64,000 nucleotides of DNA from Mastacembelus armatus (Eukaryota > Chordata > Actinopteri > Synbranchiformes > Mastacembelidae), in NCBI RefSeq assembly GCF_900324485.2, contig NC_046654.1:7670562-7734561 (forward strand), in the 5' to 3' direction. The notes under the pieces were generated by a model. The model had not been told where the DNA came from. It saw nothing but the letters and a program-made list of their open reading frames with translations, and made no database searches. Shown in pieces: positions 24,591-36,608 of this stretch. The first letter of the stretch is position 1, and each line of letters opens with the position of its first letter. Both the position numbers and the translations under genes were made by a program.

Positions 24591-26459
24591 TGCAGAGGTG
24601 ATGATATTCTCACACCTTGTAAGGCAACAAGGAAAGACATAATGGAGGAATACAACATATCATATTGAAAACTTTGATTTACATAGAGGCAGAGGAAGTG
24701 ACTTCAAGACCATTACTCAGTTTAGCCCGATCAGTAAGGAATTTTAAAGTCTGATATTTGAGCCAGTAGCTTTTTTTTAACAAACACATAACAATACATT
24801 ACAACAGAAATCAATTTGGCATTGCTTTCTGGTAAACTATGCATGTATGAAGCTGTTTACCAATTACCTCACCCCTAGTTTGACAGTTTTGACAGTTTTA
24901 CTGGTACCACTATAATATTGGACAATAAATGGGCCTGGACCAATTCTCATTCTACCTGTGGCTTTATTAAAAGCTTTCTAATGACTAAATGGCTGCTAAG
25001 ATGTCTTTAGGGTTCAATTGGCTTGGGCTTGGAGTCTCCAAATGTAAGAGCTTTTGTTACAAACTTTGAAACACTGTTTCTGGGAACTGTAGAATCTAGT
25101 GTTTTCAGGGCTTGAACTATGCTTCAGACAATAAATCAGGATATTTTGGCTTCTGCTGCTTTGATTTTGATTATTTGTTTTTCTTATTAATCTTTCTTCT
25201 GACCAATAAAGAAGACAAAAAAGTATCCAGTTGGAAAATATAGCCTACTGTATTATCTACAACATACAGTTTAACAAAAACAATGGTTGATGACACATTT
25301 AATGAACATGTTTAAAGTCTAAATATGTCCTAAATATGTCCACCTCATACCAGGAGTCTCCTGGGAGACTTTGGAAAAAAAGTTTATAGACTTTAATGTG
25401 AAAAATGTGAAAAATCTTTGGTATGGGCCTTTAAGCCTTTATGCACCTTACATAAACATACATACATAAGAAATGTAGGAGAAAAAGCATAGACTTAGTC
25501 AAGGTTTCAAACTAATAAAGTTGTACTCACTCTATCAGGGGTGCTCCTGCTCCAAAGTGTAGATAAAATTCATAATTAAATTAACTTTGCATTAAATCAA
25601 ATGCAAAGTGGATTCATTCAGTTGTCTTATCCTCCTCTGCTTAATCAGCCAGTTTGAAGGAAACAGGAAGCGTCAGCAGCTCCCTCCTTGTTGTCCCTGG
25701 CTACCGTATGTCATTTACTGGGTGACAGGCCATGCCAGAACAAACTACCGGTTTTAGAGGATCACATGGCAGATTTAATTTGGATATCAAGTCTATTTGA
25801 GCCTGTTTGTCTTTATGTTTGGTGTGTCAATATAGATATGTACTCAGGTAAAGGTGATACATGTCTGAAAAAAGGATACATATCTGCTTGACTAATTGTT
25901 TCCATAGCATAGTGATGTTGTTATAGCTGGTTGTTATGCTTGTTATGATTGAAACTACGTGTTCTTGAGATACACACATACAATTGCCTTAAAAATCTCA
26001 TGCTTATGTCCAGATGTATGATGAAAGCATTAGCAATTTTAATAGATTGTAAGTGGCCAATATCTATGTGAGTATGGAATTACTATAAACTTGAAAATAT
26101 GTAATCTAGCCTTTAATGCAATAATACACAGTAAATGAACAGGTTACAAGTCTATGTTTTAACTTAAATGATTGATTCACAAACAGATATAAATGTCACG
26201 TTGTTTACACCAGTCGTCCACTATGCAATTCAGGAATAACAGCAAGCATGTCAACATAACATTGTCAGAAAGAAAACAATTGTTTTTCCGTTTGATAAGC
26301 AATTAGAGAACAAAAGTCAAACAAATAAATAATTCAGTTGTTAGGAAATTGGTTGAACTCTATTAGAGGTTTCTGACCACTTCCTCCACTGGTTGTTATG
26401 GCAACTCTGTCCAAACTATAACTCTCCAAAATTTGTGGCCCAGGCACAGTGCCCAGTCT
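24591..26459. other. Intergenic, upstream of the gpr65-like gene
   Basis: The 5' flank of the gpr65-like receptor and spacer DNA. Non-coding first exons of that receptor may lie here but cannot be fixed from the sequence. No other gene seen. Confidence 0.5.
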
Positions 26460-26870
26460 TCAATATGAATCCTGCTCCATACACAAGAATCCTGAGGAGT
26501 AAGCTTGCAGCACCCCTGTGTGGTTAAGAAAGATAATGTGGATGACAATTGATACAGTGATGCTTACAGCTTCTGCTCTGCGCACCTCTCACACCCACTG
26601 AATGGGAAGATGATAGATCACAGCTAGACTGGAATCAACAAAGATGCAGCATAGGTGGACGAGGGCATCATAAAATGTGTTGTTCATGACCAAATCCTGA
26701 AAGCTGCAGAGACCACTACTACAGTTCTCTCCAGGGATATCTGAATCCACACAGGCAGAGATGTTGTGGAGTCAGTCAGAGAGGGACAGGTTAACAAGCT
26801 AAATGGCCATGGGATTCACATTTCTCATTGGACTCTGGCTTACATACAGAGACAGGCAGTTAGCAACAAA
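26460..26870 (-). pseudogene. Decayed proton-sensing-type GPCR fragment (TM1 end to after TM4)
   Basis: One minus-strand frame of 137 codons, kept without a frame change, contains receptor landmarks in the right order. ANCLSLYV marks the end of TM1 (GPR68 has PANCLSLYF). NPMAI-stop-LVNLSLSD is TM2. LCCIFVDSSLAVIYHL is the end of TM3, where family members have LCCIxVDRYLAVxxPL. A basic TM4 entry (EVRRAEAVSITVS) follows. Three in-frame stop codons interrupt it before the terminal stop, the DRY arginine and tyrosine are both changed to Ser, and no TM5-7 follows. It lies 1.9 kb upstream of the intact gpr65-like gene on the same strand, so a dead tandem paralogue of the GPR4/65/68/132 family is the best reading. 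Confidence 0.75.
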
Positions 26871-28851
26871 GTCTGCAATGAAAAAAGAGGATAAATAGCT
26901 AAATACATGTGCTGATGCATTAAGTGGTTAGATGTACTAAGTCTTGATTAGTTGAGGAGTGCTGAGCCCATCTTAACGTAAGACAACCAATCCAGCACAG
27001 CAACAGAAATCAAAAGCTCTTTGTTGTGTTGAACTGAGATAAACATCACACTGCAGATAGCCGTAACTGATCAAACAAGGCTGGTCACGTTAAAGCAGGT
27101 TGTGGCTTCCAAAGCATTGTGGCTGTGAGTATTTTTGCAGTGTTGAAAGTTGATGCAGGAGCAACTTAAAGATAAAACTATATCTGAAATTGTGTAGGAG
27201 TTAATCTATTTTACTCAGTACATTTCATGAGATTTACATTTTTATGTTGAAAGCTAAAGCTTAAATTTGATGACATGTCTGACGTGAAGATTTGGTGCCT
27301 TGTTCACAGCTGCTTAAAACATACACACAGAAGTACTGTACTTAAATACAGTTTTGAGGTGCATGTACTTGAGTATTTATCAAGTAAACGAGAGAAGAGA
27401 TTGCCTTCTCCAAGTTCTGCTATTTGTACATTGCATAAATTCTTAGGAACTGAAACTGCAGTCCAGTGTGGATGGTTGTCCTTTTTTAGAAGAAACTTTG
27501 ACTGTGGGTCAAAAAAGTCATTTAAATACTCTGGGAAAAGCTTGACTTTTATTTTGCTTATGATGTACATTGTATTTTATCAGATGTAGTGCAGTATAAT
27601 ACAGACATACAGTATTTCAACAAGTACAGTTTTTAGGAGATGTTACATTATGACATTGATCAATTATGGGCTTAATCAAATAAAGTCTCTTTTAGACTTA
27701 AGAACATTAAATGTGAAGCCTTTCACTGATTTAACACTTCAGTTGAACTGGGTTCAGTAGAACCAAGGAAAAGGTGACACAGGTATGTTAGGTTAAACAT
27801 TAGATTCTAAGACTTGGGAGTAGGCATCGGTAACTGTTAGGGTGCTTTTGTTGTCAGGTTAAGTATCATAAGACATGACTGGTTAGGGTCACAGTGAAGG
27901 TTCAGATGAACAGAAAGCTGTGTTTGCAGTGAAGCAGACTTGACTGTAATTGAAAGGTTGACTTTGTTAGAAACATCTGTTATAATTTACAGACATCATA
28001 GTAAAACTTTGACCAACACCATTTACCACTGTTTTTTTTATACACATTTATTTATAATGTAGTTGGAACTCTATCAATTTTGGCAGCATTTTGAAGTGCT
28101 GAGAAAAAGGAAAAAAAACCTAGTCAGTCATTGTAAGAGCTTGTTTTTATAAAGTTATACATTTCTAGACGAGCAGAAAATTCAGCATTTGTTTCCAGAT
28201 GTTACATTAATTTGAATATGCAAACTCTTTCACATGTGCTATACAGATGTTGTGTAATATCATAAAAGGGTTTTTATGCTGTAAAGAATTACAAACATGA
28301 TGACAACTCAGGTTATTGTGGCTTTGAACAGAATGTAAACTTAAGAATGTAAAAGTGTGTGCGTAGGAGGCCATTGCATTATCTTAACTGATTTATTGAC
28401 CTCAGGGAGTGTTGAAATCTGGCTAGACAAGACAAGCTCATAAAGTTCAGATACAATGAAGTCTAACTCCTTATTTGGAGGTGTTTGACCAACATCTTTT
28501 CATCCATTACATGTACAATGCTGAGGTTTCAAGGACAGTTTCAAACCGAGAACAGATCTGAGGTGTAGTGCTCATATCTTTCATGTCATTTAATTAGCTT
28601 GTGGAGGGAGTACATTACTACCACAGCAAGATCTGGTGGACAACTTTCCAAGCGGTATATCTCTCATCCAGTCAAATAAACATGCATTTTTATAAACTAT
28701 GATTGGAAAGTAAGATATAAAGCCCTTATAGTCTGATTATACCATCTAAAGTAGATATATCTTACAATATGTTGTAATGTTACTTTTGAAATCCTTAAAA
28801 CATAAATGAACTTCACAAAATAATCCAATCTGCAGATCACCTTAAAACATT
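26871..28851. other. Intergenic, 3' of the first bradykinin-type receptor
   Basis: Two kilobases without a recognised gene. It contains a dispersed repeat around 27328-27385 and probably the 3' UTR of the minus-strand receptor that ends at 28852. Confidence 0.6.
27328..27385 (+). repeat. Dispersed teleost repeat fragment (AAGTACTGTACTT type)
   Basis: The core AAGTACTGTACTTAAATACA is followed by TTTTGAGGTGCATGTACTTGA. It is the same family as the copy near 11505, in the same orientation, and closer to the common form. Class undetermined. Confidence 0.5.
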
Positions 28852-30733
28852 CTAAACTTTATCACGCCTCGACAGATATGTGGACTTGGATTTGAAGCTG
28901 GTGGCTGAGGTTATCATACTGCTTGACCGCTTGAAGAGTTCCTTAACTTTTTTCTGAAAGTTTTTCCCCACAACGACATAGAGGATGGGGTTGAGGACAC
29001 TGTTGAAGAAGGCAAGGTACATGAAGATCTGCTGGCAGATGTCTTTGACTCTATGAAACATGCACCCTCTCAAGACGTTAGCTCTTGCGAGCTCTTCTAT
29101 TATCTTCATAATGTGGAATGGCACCCAGCAAATCAGGAATGCCAGGAGGACTGCCAGGACCAGAGTGGTGGCCTTCTTGTCTTTTTTGTGTATGTTTAAC
29201 CGATTCTTCAGTGCTTGAATAATCTTCACAGTGCAGTAGGAAACAATGGAAATAGGAATGATGAAGCTGAGCACGATCAGCATACCATTAAACAGCAGTC
29301 TCTGGATGCCGGTGTAATCAAGATAACATATTATTATATTTTTGAAAGGTCCCACTTTCCTGTAGATGAGTGAAGGGGCACTTAGGAACAAACCCCAAAC
29401 CCACACCAGCAGGCAAAATAGTTTGGCACATTTTGGCCTACGCATTCGTTCATGGGACAGTGGGCACACCAGTGATAAGTAGCGATCTACACTGATCAGG
29501 ACAAGGAAGTAAATACTGCAGTATGCATTCATGGTTATGACAACGTTGATCATTCGACACAGGTCAGCACCAAAGGGCCAGTTAAACTTGTTGCCAGCGT
29601 ATACAGCCCAGAAGGGCAAAAAAGAAACCAGGACAAGGTCAGCAGCAGCCAGGTTGCTTAAGTAGATCTCAGCCACGGTGCAGGACTTCTTGTGTAAAAT
29701 GATAACCAATAGGACAAATACATTAAAGACAATTCCCAGCACAGAGATGACCAGGATGTACACCTCCAGCACACTGGAGGCCCATTCTGGTTCTTCATTT
29801 AAACAACTGCTGTCATTTGTGCTGTTTTGGTCTCCGAGTACAGTCCTGGGGCTGAAGTCAGGGGGAATGCTGTGGACAGATAGAGGACACCAATGAATAG
29901 GTGCAGCTTCTTCAACAATCAGTGATTAAAGATAATTTTCATTTAAATTCCCTCAGGCGTTTAGGTGTTAGGTGTTTCCTATCAGGCACTTTCACTGAAT
30001 GTCAGCAAAGTTTCCCTTTCCTATTGATGAAATATTACTGTATTAAAATATTTTTTTGAATCTTGCGCTTTGTACATAAACCATAGACATGACATTTATA
30101 AATTGTGTGTCTGACTTTTTAAAATCATAATGACAACTGCAATTACTAAAAATGCTATCTAACCACTTTCCTTATAATTTCCATGATGATTATTATCTTA
30201 AACATGGCCAGTATTTCTCATGTGCCAGGGATATGTAAATTTATGAGCACAACTGTTGTACTGTGTACATGATACAAAATATAATTATATTTCATTTGTA
30301 CAGATCTGAATCTATTTATGTATTTAAAAAAACACTTCTCTGTGAACAACACAGAAAGGTTTTCTATTTCTACAATACTTAAAGTGCCAAAGAAACATAT
30401 TTAAAGTAAATACAGAAAAGGTTGTTTTACTGTAAGAACTTGACGTAGTGAAAGTAAAGCTCACTCACTGACATCTAATATTAAACTTGTTGAGACAAGC
30501 ACAGTGACAGCACTGCCGTCTACATGCTGACATGTTGAAACAAAAATACTGCATTTTATAACCAGCTGAAACTATAAAGTGGAATAAAGAGCAAAGCGAA
30601 AAACTCAACACCTGTTCAACATTGTAAAGTTGATGGTGCTTGTTAACTTTCAAAGTTTTGAGAAAACTGTAACATGTACAAAAATATACAAATAAAACAA
30701 AGCTTATTCATACCTTGTAGAGAAAAAAGCCAT
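28852..30733 (-). CDS. Bradykinin receptor B2-like, two coding exons (copy A)
   Basis: Kinin-type Gq-coupled receptor. Exon 1 (30714-30733) encodes MAFFST plus two bases; exon 2 is 28852-29869. Splicing (GT at 30713, AG at 29870) gives 345 residues. I chose this over a start inside TM1 because the spliced N-terminus, SIPPDFS then QNSTNDSSC, aligns with copy D (SLPDFS, QNSTNDTLC), whose first exon has the same 20-nt length. TM2 has AEIYLSNLAAADL, TM3 ends SVDRYLSL (DRY intact), TM6 has ICWVPFH, TM7 has NPILYV. The N-terminal Cys and the ECL3 Cys (LRGC) are both kept, as are acidic residues at the two kinin-arginine contact positions (Glu in KIIEEL, Asp in VKDIC). The Ser-rich tail offers phosphorylation sites. 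It is closest to copy D. Confidence 0.85.
30714..30733 (-). other. Micro first coding exon of copy A (20 nt)
   Basis: ATGGCTTTTTTCTCTACAAG is followed by the donor GTATGAAT. The intron is 844 bases (29870-30713). It is the exact counterpart of the 20-nt exon at 46614-46633. Confidence 0.75.
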
Positions 30734-30830
30734 TTCTTCTGAGGATGTTCCGATGCAAAATGTCAAACTGCCCAGCTACGCACTTTCAGTACTGTCCTGT
30801 GTACACTGCCTCTTGTTGTTACAGACTTGG

Positions 30831-30873
30831 TCTTTTAAAGGAAAAAAGTCAAGTGATACTAAGGTGATGTCAG
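30831..30873 (-). promoter_or_regulatory. Proximal promoter of copy A: TATA-like box and TGACATCA element
   Basis: On the minus strand CTTTAAAAGA begins at 30840, 98 bases upstream of the start codon (measured from 30831 to 30733). Further upstream is CTGACATCA (30865-30873), a CRE/AP-1-like octamer. Both recur at matching positions ahead of copy D. No promoter assay backs this; it is an inference from paralogue conservation. Confidence 0.5.
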
Positions 30874-32749
30874 ACAACATCACTGGAAATATTACTTAGT
30901 GGGCTTGGCTGATCCCTCCTTCCCTCTTTATTCTCTCCCTCTGTTTTTTTTTTCTTTTCCTTAGACTAGTAGAGTCACATTCAGAGCATGACTCTGTGTA
31001 TTTACCTTAGAAAATTACTGATTTTTTTATGTTCTAAGTTTAGTTTTTTAGTTTTAATTGTCCTCTGTCTTGATATAATACTACACCATGCTGTAATATC
31101 AGAAGTTACTACTGACAATATAAATACACAGGTAATTGTTACATTTGAGCCATGAGAACAGGAATGTGGTTATGTGTTTGTGTGATTCCAACACTATAAG
31201 AGTGAATAAAATGCTCTGTATAAATACACTTACTAAAACCAGCCAACTTTACAGATCAGCAACATTAATATTACAGGTGTTAATAACTTGTTTTACTGCC
31301 AACAATAAAAATCGATATGTTTTAAGTATACACAAAGGGTGTTTCTAATTAGCAAAAATATTTCTTGTGGAATTTCACACTGATCTGATCTAAAAATGTA
31401 GGAAAAGAAATTCTTCCTGTGAAAGACACTTTGAAATCTTGTTGCTATGAACAGGATCTACACTTTTCAATAAGTGAAGAAGATGACGTGATGTCATAAA
31501 TAAGGTTCTACCATTTGGCTTGAATACAACATCATATATGATTTTTGTACGAGGAGTGTGCCACTATAGAAAGTGTGGAATTATGAACCTCATTGACTAT
31601 TTACAGCAAGTCTTAGAGTGTGTCATTAGTGCATGTACATGTGGGAGTTTCTGAACCATATTTCAATTATTTCATGATGACTGAAAGTTCACAATGTTTT
31701 TTTTAGTGTCTTTTACTGCAGAAATGAGCCAGAAAGAAAATCAATCAGAAAATTACAATTGTCACACATGATGAGCTCAAAGGTTTGAAAGATGCTAACT
31801 CAAAGAAGAAATGATTGAAAGCGGCTTATTTTATATTGTTTAATGTTTACACTGATGGCCCTTCTCTCATTGAAACCTGAGGTGTGTGAAAGAATGAACA
31901 AGAAGGACATTAGAAAACCAACTCTGGATGAAATTTCAGATAAGCTAATTTTTAGCTTAGAATTTCCAGAGCAAAAAATAATGGAGGCTGTAAATGTAAA
32001 AACTGCTTTCACTTCTACATATCACGCCCATTAAATCTGTTTATGCCCATTACCTCACATCCTCTGATAGCATTGGTTAATGGCATAATAGAATCATTAT
32101 TGTGTTCAGTCTCACGACATGACAGAGTAATTTCCTCTGTATTGTATCATGTTATCCATAAGCAGCAACAAACTGGAGGTCAGCACTTTCACAATCACTC
32201 CTTTGCACCAATTTGCTCTGCTGTCTTGATGTCAGTTGACAAAACAGAGGACTGACACTTTGTATGGTCATATGAAATCTTCCGAGTTGATGTTGAATGG
32301 GTCAAGCACTGTAGTCAAGCACTGTCCTTGTCTGGTCATTTAAACATTGCCATACACATACTTCCTCAAGACTCTCCTTTATCTCCTTTACTTGAGCTTA
32401 GCTTTTCAGTTTTAACCTTCTTGACACATTCTCAGTAGGTGGGGGAGGCAATTCAGGTGTATGATTGGTCCCCTGGCTTTGATAACTGAAATGATATGTT
32501 ATTTTATGATTACATTGTCCATCATTCATCTGACTCGCTTCAATTTTATAGTACATCATGATGGATTTTAGGCAATATGATCAAGAAAGCTTGTAGGCAG
32601 ATGATTGTTTTTCTATGCTTTTCTGCCTTCTCCTCTGAGATTCGCCCTATATTTGGAGCATGCTGTGTTTGGAGTCATGCTACGTGACAGTTGAACCATA
32701 CTTGCCCTTAAAAGCCAACATGTGTCTTTACATCAATAATAATTATCTA
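30874..32749. other. Intergenic spacer
   Basis: AT-rich, with no recognised gene. The open frames around 31800-32030 on both strands have no family match that I recognise. Confidence 0.6.
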
Positions 32750-32774
32750 CAATTACAATTACAATTACAATTAT
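32750..32774. repeat. (CAATTA)n tail of the LINE
   Basis: About four copies of a 6-bp unit at the 3' end of the LINE. This is consistent with a microsatellite-type 3' tail rather than poly(A). Confidence 0.8.
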
Positions 32775-33790
32775 ACTTCTTATTTGTGACTCTCCTTCCA
32801 CAGTAGTCGAAATAAAATAGAAATAAGGTAGATAAAATTAAAATAAAATAGAATAGTACATTTAGATAATAAAATATAAAACTAAAAACAGTGCAGTGCA
32901 GTATGCACATTATAGCAGTGGTTTCAAATGAAAGTGACCTGTGTATATATAGATTGCACTTATATAGCTTATGAACTGGATTCCAAATATAGTAGAGAAC
33001 AGTGCTTAGCATATTAAAGTCTATGATGGGTGAGTGGGGGCTGAACTATTCAAAAGCCTGACGGCCTGAGGATGGAAGCTGTTGGTCAGTCTGGTGGTTC
33101 TGGATTTCACACTTTTGTATCTCCTGCTTGAGGGCAGAATTGTGAAGAGGCTGTACTGTGGGTGTGTGGAGTCTCTGATGATGTTGTGTGCTCTCCTGAT
33201 GGTCCTGGTGTGGTAAGTGTCCTTCAGTGACTGGAAGGCTGTCCCTGAGATGTGCTGTGCAGTTTTTATCACATAATGGGGAGCCTTCCTGTCCTCTGCA
33301 GAGCAGTTGCCATAACAGACTGTGATGGAACTGGTGAGCACAGGCTCAACTATACTTCTCTAGAAGTTCCTGAGAATCCCACACTTAAGACGTGCAGCTG
33401 CTGTTGGGACTTCTTTATTATTTGCTGTGTGTTGTGAGACCAGGAAAGATCCTCACTGATGTGAACTCCAAGGAATTTGAAAGTTTTAACCCTTTCTACC
33501 TGTGTCTCACCGATGTAAAGTGGGGTGTGGATTTCAATCCTCCTCCTTGGATCAATAATCTTTTCCTTGGTCTTGTCGACATTCAAGGAAAGATTATTGT
33601 CATGGCACCAGGTGACCAGGTCTGCTACCTCTCTTCTGTATGCTGTCTCAGCTCCCCCAGTGATTAGTCCAGTGACGGTTGTGTCGTCAGTGAACTTGAT
33701 GATGCTGGTGTTGTACTGGGAGGCCATGCAGTCATACGTGAAGAGCGTGTACAAGTGTTGACCCCCCCTGGGGGGTCCCTGTGTAACACT
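32750..33790 (-). mobile_element. 5'-truncated LINE (L2/CR1-like clade), 3' half
   Basis: Minus-strand non-LTR retrotransposon remnant. Around 33780-33370 the frame reads LYTLFTYDCMAS, then KFTDDTTVTGLI (the catalytic DD is preserved as TDDT), LSLNVDKTKE and FKFLGVHISEDLSWS, which are reverse transcriptase blocks of fish L2-like LINEs. A second open stretch at 33021-33341 gives the usual C-terminal part (SSRRYKSVKSRTTRLTNSF). The two parts are in different frames, so the element is broken. The 3' end is followed by an A-rich tract and a short tandem repeat at 32750-32774, as L2-type elements end in short tandem repeats. The 5' end is lost inside the RT domain. The exact clade needs alignment. 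Confidence 0.8.
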
Positions 33791-34135
33791 AAATGTGTGC
33801 TGTTTGCAATGGTTGTTTGTATTTGTAATCATGTGTGTGCATGTGTGTGATTGTGAGTTTCCCTGAGTACATCTGTACATATGTGTGTCTGTGTACGTCT
33901 ATGTGAGTGTGCATTTCTGTATGTGTTTAACTTTTTGTCTATATGTATAAATGTTTGTGTGCATCTGTGTATATTTAATAATGAGTGAGCATGTGCTAGC
34001 ATGTGTGTGTCTGTGTTTGTGTGTCTGATTACGTCTGGATATGTGTGGGTTTGCGTGTGTCTTTGAGTATATTTCTGAATGTATTAGTATGTGTGTGTCT
34101 GTTAGTGTTTGGGGGTCTGAGTACACACCATGTAG
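33791..34135. repeat. Degenerate GT-rich simple sequence
   Basis: About 340 bases are built mostly from GTGTGTCTG, GTGTATGT and related words. This is an old, decayed microsatellite abutting the truncated LINE end. The long minus-strand open frame in it (rich in His and Thr) follows from composition. Confidence 0.75.
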
Positions 34136-34313
34136 CAGAGGATTGACATCAGTAATTATCTGATCTATAGCAGCTCTTTACAAATCCTCTTCTATTTACT
34201 GTCTGTTAGAGATGAACCTGAACTAATCCTCGCAAACTCTGACTGACCACGACCAGATTGTAACTATTATTGATAAGACTCTGCTGATTGCAATGGTGTC
34301 AAAAATGTGTCCG

Positions 34314-34372
34314 TAATGATGAAAGTATTTGCATATTTAATGTAATGTGTTACATTAATACTTTCATCATTA
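34314..34372. other. Nested hairpin, 16-bp outer arms and 8-bp inner arms
   Basis: TAATGATGAAAGTATT (34314-34329) is the exact complement of AATACTTTCATCATTA (34357-34372). Inside, TAATGTAA and TTACATTA pair around a TGTG loop, so most of the 59 bases can fold. The left side has a nine-base bulge between the two stems. It could be a small foldback element or a processed hairpin RNA; nothing decides between them. Confidence 0.6.
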
Positions 34373-34914
34373 TACACAGAATCTGCTTCATTGGAGACAC
34401 ATAGAGACACTTGCATATGTGAACCACTATTCAACAAGTTCCTTTGAATTTGAATTGTAAATAAATTATACAAAACATGCAAACAAATGAAGAGTGTGTA
34501 TAGGTGGCCACAATAACACAAGTTCGTTTTATATTGTTTTCTATATTACTTCCATTATCTTAATTTGTCCAATATAAAACTATATGGAAGTTCTGTTTAA
34601 TTATGTTGCAGCATTAATATTGCAATAAGTCTAAGCAGAATTTGTCAAGGAAAGTTTGAGACTGAGAAAAAATGGATAAACAAATGGAAATACATCATAC
34701 ACCAGTTCCTTTATTGTTTGTGTCGCTAAACACCTACACTATATCCTCCTCTTAAAATGAAGCTCTGGAATATATTCACCTGGAGCAACCTTACAAGGCG
34801 TGTATCACGTAAACATGTCACTGCTCTAAATTCACCTTTTTTTAGAATACATGACTGAAACACTGAATCAAATTCATATATTTTACCCTACACGAAGATA
34901 AAGTGGATATAATT

Positions 34915-35290
34915 TAAAATAATTTCTGTGGGGTTTGGTGGCTGGACCCATCTGCAGATACAACAAAGCTCTTGAGGTAAAAGGCAAATAGTGATTTATT
35001 TACAGACAATACACAAAAGTGAGTAACAATAACTAAAGAAGCTGAGATACAAAGGTAGCAAAACAGAAATACAAAAGCTGAAGTCTTCGAGACACTCAAA
35101 CAGAAATGAGCACAATACACCACACAGGCTGAGTGAATCTTCTGACAGTCTGTAGGCAGGTAAGTGTGGCTGATTGCTGATCAGGAACAGCCGTGCCTAA
35201 TCAGCCTCTCTACCACACTGCAAAGAGAGAGGTAGGAGAAAATGGGAAACAGACAAAACCCCAGAGTCCTGATAATTTCCTTATTTTACT
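34915..35290. repeat. Probable dispersed repeat remnant, class undetermined
   Basis: The segment holds GTGATTTATTTACAGACAAT and, further on, GTGGCTGATTGCTGATCAGG followed by CCGTGCCTAATCAGCC. These words are familiar from interspersed repeats in several teleost genomes. I cannot assign a class or exact ends. Confidence 0.3.
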
Positions 35291-36487
35291 TTGGAATTCA
35301 TGAAAACTACCCTAATTCAGCAAAAGGTCAGTCTTGCAGATCAGCTTCTTAATAAGCTAACCCTAACTCCCTAACCACATAACCCTAAACCTCCTGAGGA
35401 AGTGCAGCTGTAACACGTCCAGATACATGCAGAAACATGCAAACTCCATAAACAGCATTTAGTCCAGTTTTTAACTGGGAACTTTCTCATGCGAGGCACA
35501 GTGATAACCACTGTTCCACAATGCAGAAATAGTTCTCATTCTTAATACACAGAGGGGAAAATATTCTATTGTTTACAAGCATGTCAGGATTTGTTTATGC
35601 TTAGCTTGAAATGATCACAAGTGAGACAGACAGAGGCACACATTCACACACTTGGACATTCACGCATGGGTGTGGAACATCCTGCCATTAATCTGTCATG
35701 TTAAGAATGTAAACCCTTGTTATTCCACAGGGACATTGAATTTACTTCCATCTCTTTTGTACATTACTTCCATTATGATAGTTGTTGTGCATTACCTCTT
35801 CAATCTATAACACAATTTGCTAGTTCTGTTTAATAATTTAGAAGTGTTATTGTCTGAAAGAATTAGATAGAACAATTAGATTGGCAGATATGATCATTTG
35901 TTAGATTCTATAAAGTTGCACCAAAAGATTAACAAAATGTCAATAAAACAAGAAAGTCTCAAAGAAGTATATTACTATATTAATATTAGTTTGTGGCTTT
36001 TCTTGTGCCCAAAACCCTGAAACACTTGTGCACTTTGCATACATCACTGGAGAAAGTGTTACCACTGAGAACAAACCCTAACACATTCATAATAGGAGCT
36101 GTGAAACAGCAAACACTAGAGCTGTTGGTCCTGTGACATTGGAGACGAACACGTTCCCTCCCAAAGCAATCAAACTCTACCCAGCAGAGCCAGCTTTGGT
36201 GGGAAGCCTTCCAAAGTGTGTATCACGTTCAAATAAACAAGCCATTGTCTTGACTTGTCATCTATCTGCTAAGCATTTTGGGAATGCAGAATAGCACCCA
36301 CAAAATTCTAATTAGTTGTGTCAGAGTCTGTTATGTCTAATACACCCTTTAGTTATGTAAAGTTAGAAGAAAAAACAACAGGCAAAGCCACTAACGTTTT
36401 TCATTTATTTTTCTAGATGTCTAGCATGTAAAGGCCCAGAGGGGAAAACACAACAGCCTTGGTTATGTCTTCTTTTGTGTGCAACAG

Positions 36488-36608
36488 GTTATCACCCATA
36501 CAGGCACTCCAAAAACCTACCAACCTCAGATACTATAGCCTTGTACACAATACCTCTGGATTTTACAAAGACAAAGAGCTTGACTTCAAACCTGCCAAAG
36601 TGTTAATG
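36488..36608 (+). other. Exon-like segment, gene not recognised
   Basis: An acceptor-like TTTGTGTGCAACAG precedes and GTAAGT follows a segment open in one frame. It reads SPIQALQKPTNLRYY, then HNTSGFYKDKELDFKPAKVLM. The composition looks more protein-like than the surrounding frames. I found no partner exon on either side and do not recognise a family. It could be a stray exon of a plus-strand gene, a relic, or chance. Confidence 0.2.

Noticed and set aside
28852-29772. Copy A as a single-exon receptor starting inside TM1
   Set aside because: The codon at 29772 is GTG, and the frame continues upstream through glycosylation sites and a Cys that align with copy D to a proper splice acceptor and a spliced ATG exon.
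31800-32034. Overlapping open frames on both strands near 31.9 kb
   Set aside because: The plus-strand product looked protein-like but has no recognised family, no splice partners and no start context.
33899-34126. His/Thr-rich minus-strand frame
   Set aside because: Product of degenerate GT-rich simple sequence.
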